This document shows positions 20,195-21,590 of a DNA stretch of 21,590 nt, in pieces. A program made the position numbers and the translations under genes. The notes beneath the pieces are model-generated. The model ran no database searches. It was not told the origin of the DNA and worked only from the letters and a program-made list of their open reading frames with translations. The DNA comes from Penaeus vannamei (lineage: Eukaryota; Arthropoda; Malacostraca; Decapoda; Penaeidae), in assembly GCF_042767895.1 (NCBI RefSeq), contig NC_091560.1:31213436-31235025 (forward strand), given 5' to 3'. Positions within the stretch are counted from its first letter, which is position 1; every line of letters starts with the position of its first letter.

Positions 20195-21062
20195 ATACCA
20201 TTCATACATTTTGTTTATTTATCTGATCAGTGTAAACAAAGAATGAGAAAACATAGGTAATAGCAGAGGTTAGCTTGAAAAGTTGTCCATTCTTCTATGA
20301 TTCAAAATACAGTACATATCAAAGTATATCTTGCAATATAATTATTTACGAGCAATGTGTTATTAGTCAACGAGGATTATAGGAGGGAGGACAAGATAAA
20401 GGTATCTGACTCAGTACCATGCCCTTTCTTTCACTCGATCAATAGTAAATAAACAATTAGATAATAAAACAAAATGAAGAATAATAACAAAAAAAAAAAT
20501 GGAATGCATCAACCAAAAATTGTATGGTGTGAGCAACCGGAAAAGTCATTCCTAAGAAGACAAATGATAATAATAATGATAATAATGATAATTATTATGA
20601 TGGTAATGATAATTATGATAATAATCGTAGTAGTAATAATAACAATAATATTAACTGATAAATAATAATAATGATGATCATAGTGATAATAACAATAGAT
20701 AAATAGTTAGATAATAATAGCAACAAATTAAGAAGAGAGACGAGAGAAAAGTAAGAATGGACGGGGATAAGGAAGAAGAAAATAATCTCATGCTTGTATC
20801 ACTATTTCAATAAAATGTCATATAAGATTTTTTTTTTTTTTTTTTTTTTTAATGGAGGAAAAAATAAAAACAGAAATAGACTTTGATCTTTATCCACTTC
20901 ACTTTAACTCCAATCTTATTATAGATATGATTTGTGTCCATTTCACTGTATTTCCTAATGCATAATGTATATCTACTATTTCCTACCCCACCGTAGTCCC
21001 AATTACGTAGCGAACATTCAACGGAACTGTTCTGAAGGTAAAAATCCTAAACTTATATCGGG

Positions 21063-21066
<4 letters not shown>

Positions 21067-21106
<40 letters not shown>
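21067..21106. repeat. Poly(T) run, 40 nt
   Basis: Expanded T run after gene 6. The matching site after gene 1 (about 3825-3857) is T-rich but interrupted. Confidence 0.95.
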
Positions 21107-21109
<3 letters not shown>

Positions 21110-21590
21110 TCCAGGCTTTTTGTATAAAGGGTGTATTAAAGTAGACCTTGTTTTTTCAGGTAAATAATTTCTGTCTTTTACACATTTTCTTATTTAGGAT
21201 CTTTAAGATTATTAATTTGTGCATTCTTTTTTCAATAAGATTAAGCTATCTTGCTCACCTCGACATTTTTACAGCTCAACTTCTCATATAAAATACTTCA
21301 AGTAAAAAAGATAAAAGACCATAATGACTTCAGTCACGTAAAACATTTTTTTCTGAAGGCCAGAATATTACTAATATTTTCCCGCTGACTCTTGTAGGAG
21401 TTCAACTTTGTAATCAATGCTGTTTTACGTCATCATTTAATCGCCGCCTATCTGATCCGAAGACCAGAAATGTTATATTTGTTCAACAGAAAAGCTTCGG
21501 AAATACGTGATTTAAGCTTGAAATAAAATCAACATGCAATCAATTTTATTCTAGGTTAGATTATGCATAATTCTTTCTTTTCACTTATGA

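Larger units (their letters stand above)
20052..21590. repeat. Spacer Q, copy 4 (after gene 6), cut by window end
   Basis: Closely matches 2812 to about 4345 after gene 1. Poly(T) is expanded to 40 at 21067-21106, where copy 1 has an interrupted T-rich stretch. No gene is seen; another B-type gene would be expected about 1.4 kb past the window end. Confidence 0.85.

Overview
The window looks like arthropod nuclear DNA, most likely from a decapod crustacean and probably a penaeid shrimp. It has short spliced genes with GT-AG introns, TATA/TCAGT core promoters, AATAAA poly(A) signals, AT-rich spacers and a very heavy load of microsatellites: CT/GA, AT, CA, AAT, GATA-type and long homopolymers. 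The taxonomic call is inference from gene family and repeat style. No bacterial, viral or RNA-gene content was recognised.

The content is one tandem array of six copies of a small cuticle-protein gene, all on the + strand, with start codons at 2100, 5733, 9420, 12706, 15404 and 19172. Each copy has three exons. A 12-nt coding exon 1 encodes MKAM, MRSM, MKAT or MKSM. A 128-nt exon 2 holds the rest of the signal peptide and an acidic His/Gln-containing linker. A 163-166-nt exon 3 holds the Rebers-Riddiford RR-1 chitin-binding motif and a Glu/Gly-rich tail. The products are 100-101 aa precursors with about 82-83 aa mature, very acidic, Lys- and Cys-free proteins expected to be secreted into the cuticle. 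Copy 4 carries an in-frame TAG in exon 2 and is called a pseudogene or null allele. Copy 6 has a damaged TATA box, and copy 3 has lost 21 nt of 5' UTR.

Layout: spacer P (1-2099), gene 1, spacer Q (2812-5732), gene 2, spacer Q (6438-9419), gene 3, spacer P (10121-12705), gene 4, spacer R (13418-15403), gene 5, spacer Q (16072-19171), gene 6, spacer Q (20052-21590, truncated by the window end). Base 1 aligns with about 10499, so the array has a higher-order period near 10.5 kb.

The most interesting feature is modular shuffling. There are three 5' modules (A: genes 1 and 4; B: genes 2, 3 and 6; C: gene 5) and four 3' flanks (a: genes 1 and 6; b: genes 2 and 5; c: gene 3; d: gene 4). They are joined in different combinations through a nearly invariant exon 3, as expected if exon 3 is the site of repeated unequal crossover or gene conversion. 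Other signals are two mutually exclusive hairpins in intron 1 of the A-type genes, a 36-bp perfect palindrome containing TGACTCA in B-type upstream regions, a conserved TGACCTT nuclear-receptor half-site about 80 bp upstream of TATA, a probable SINE-like insertion in intron 2 of gene 6, and a candidate MITE in spacer P.
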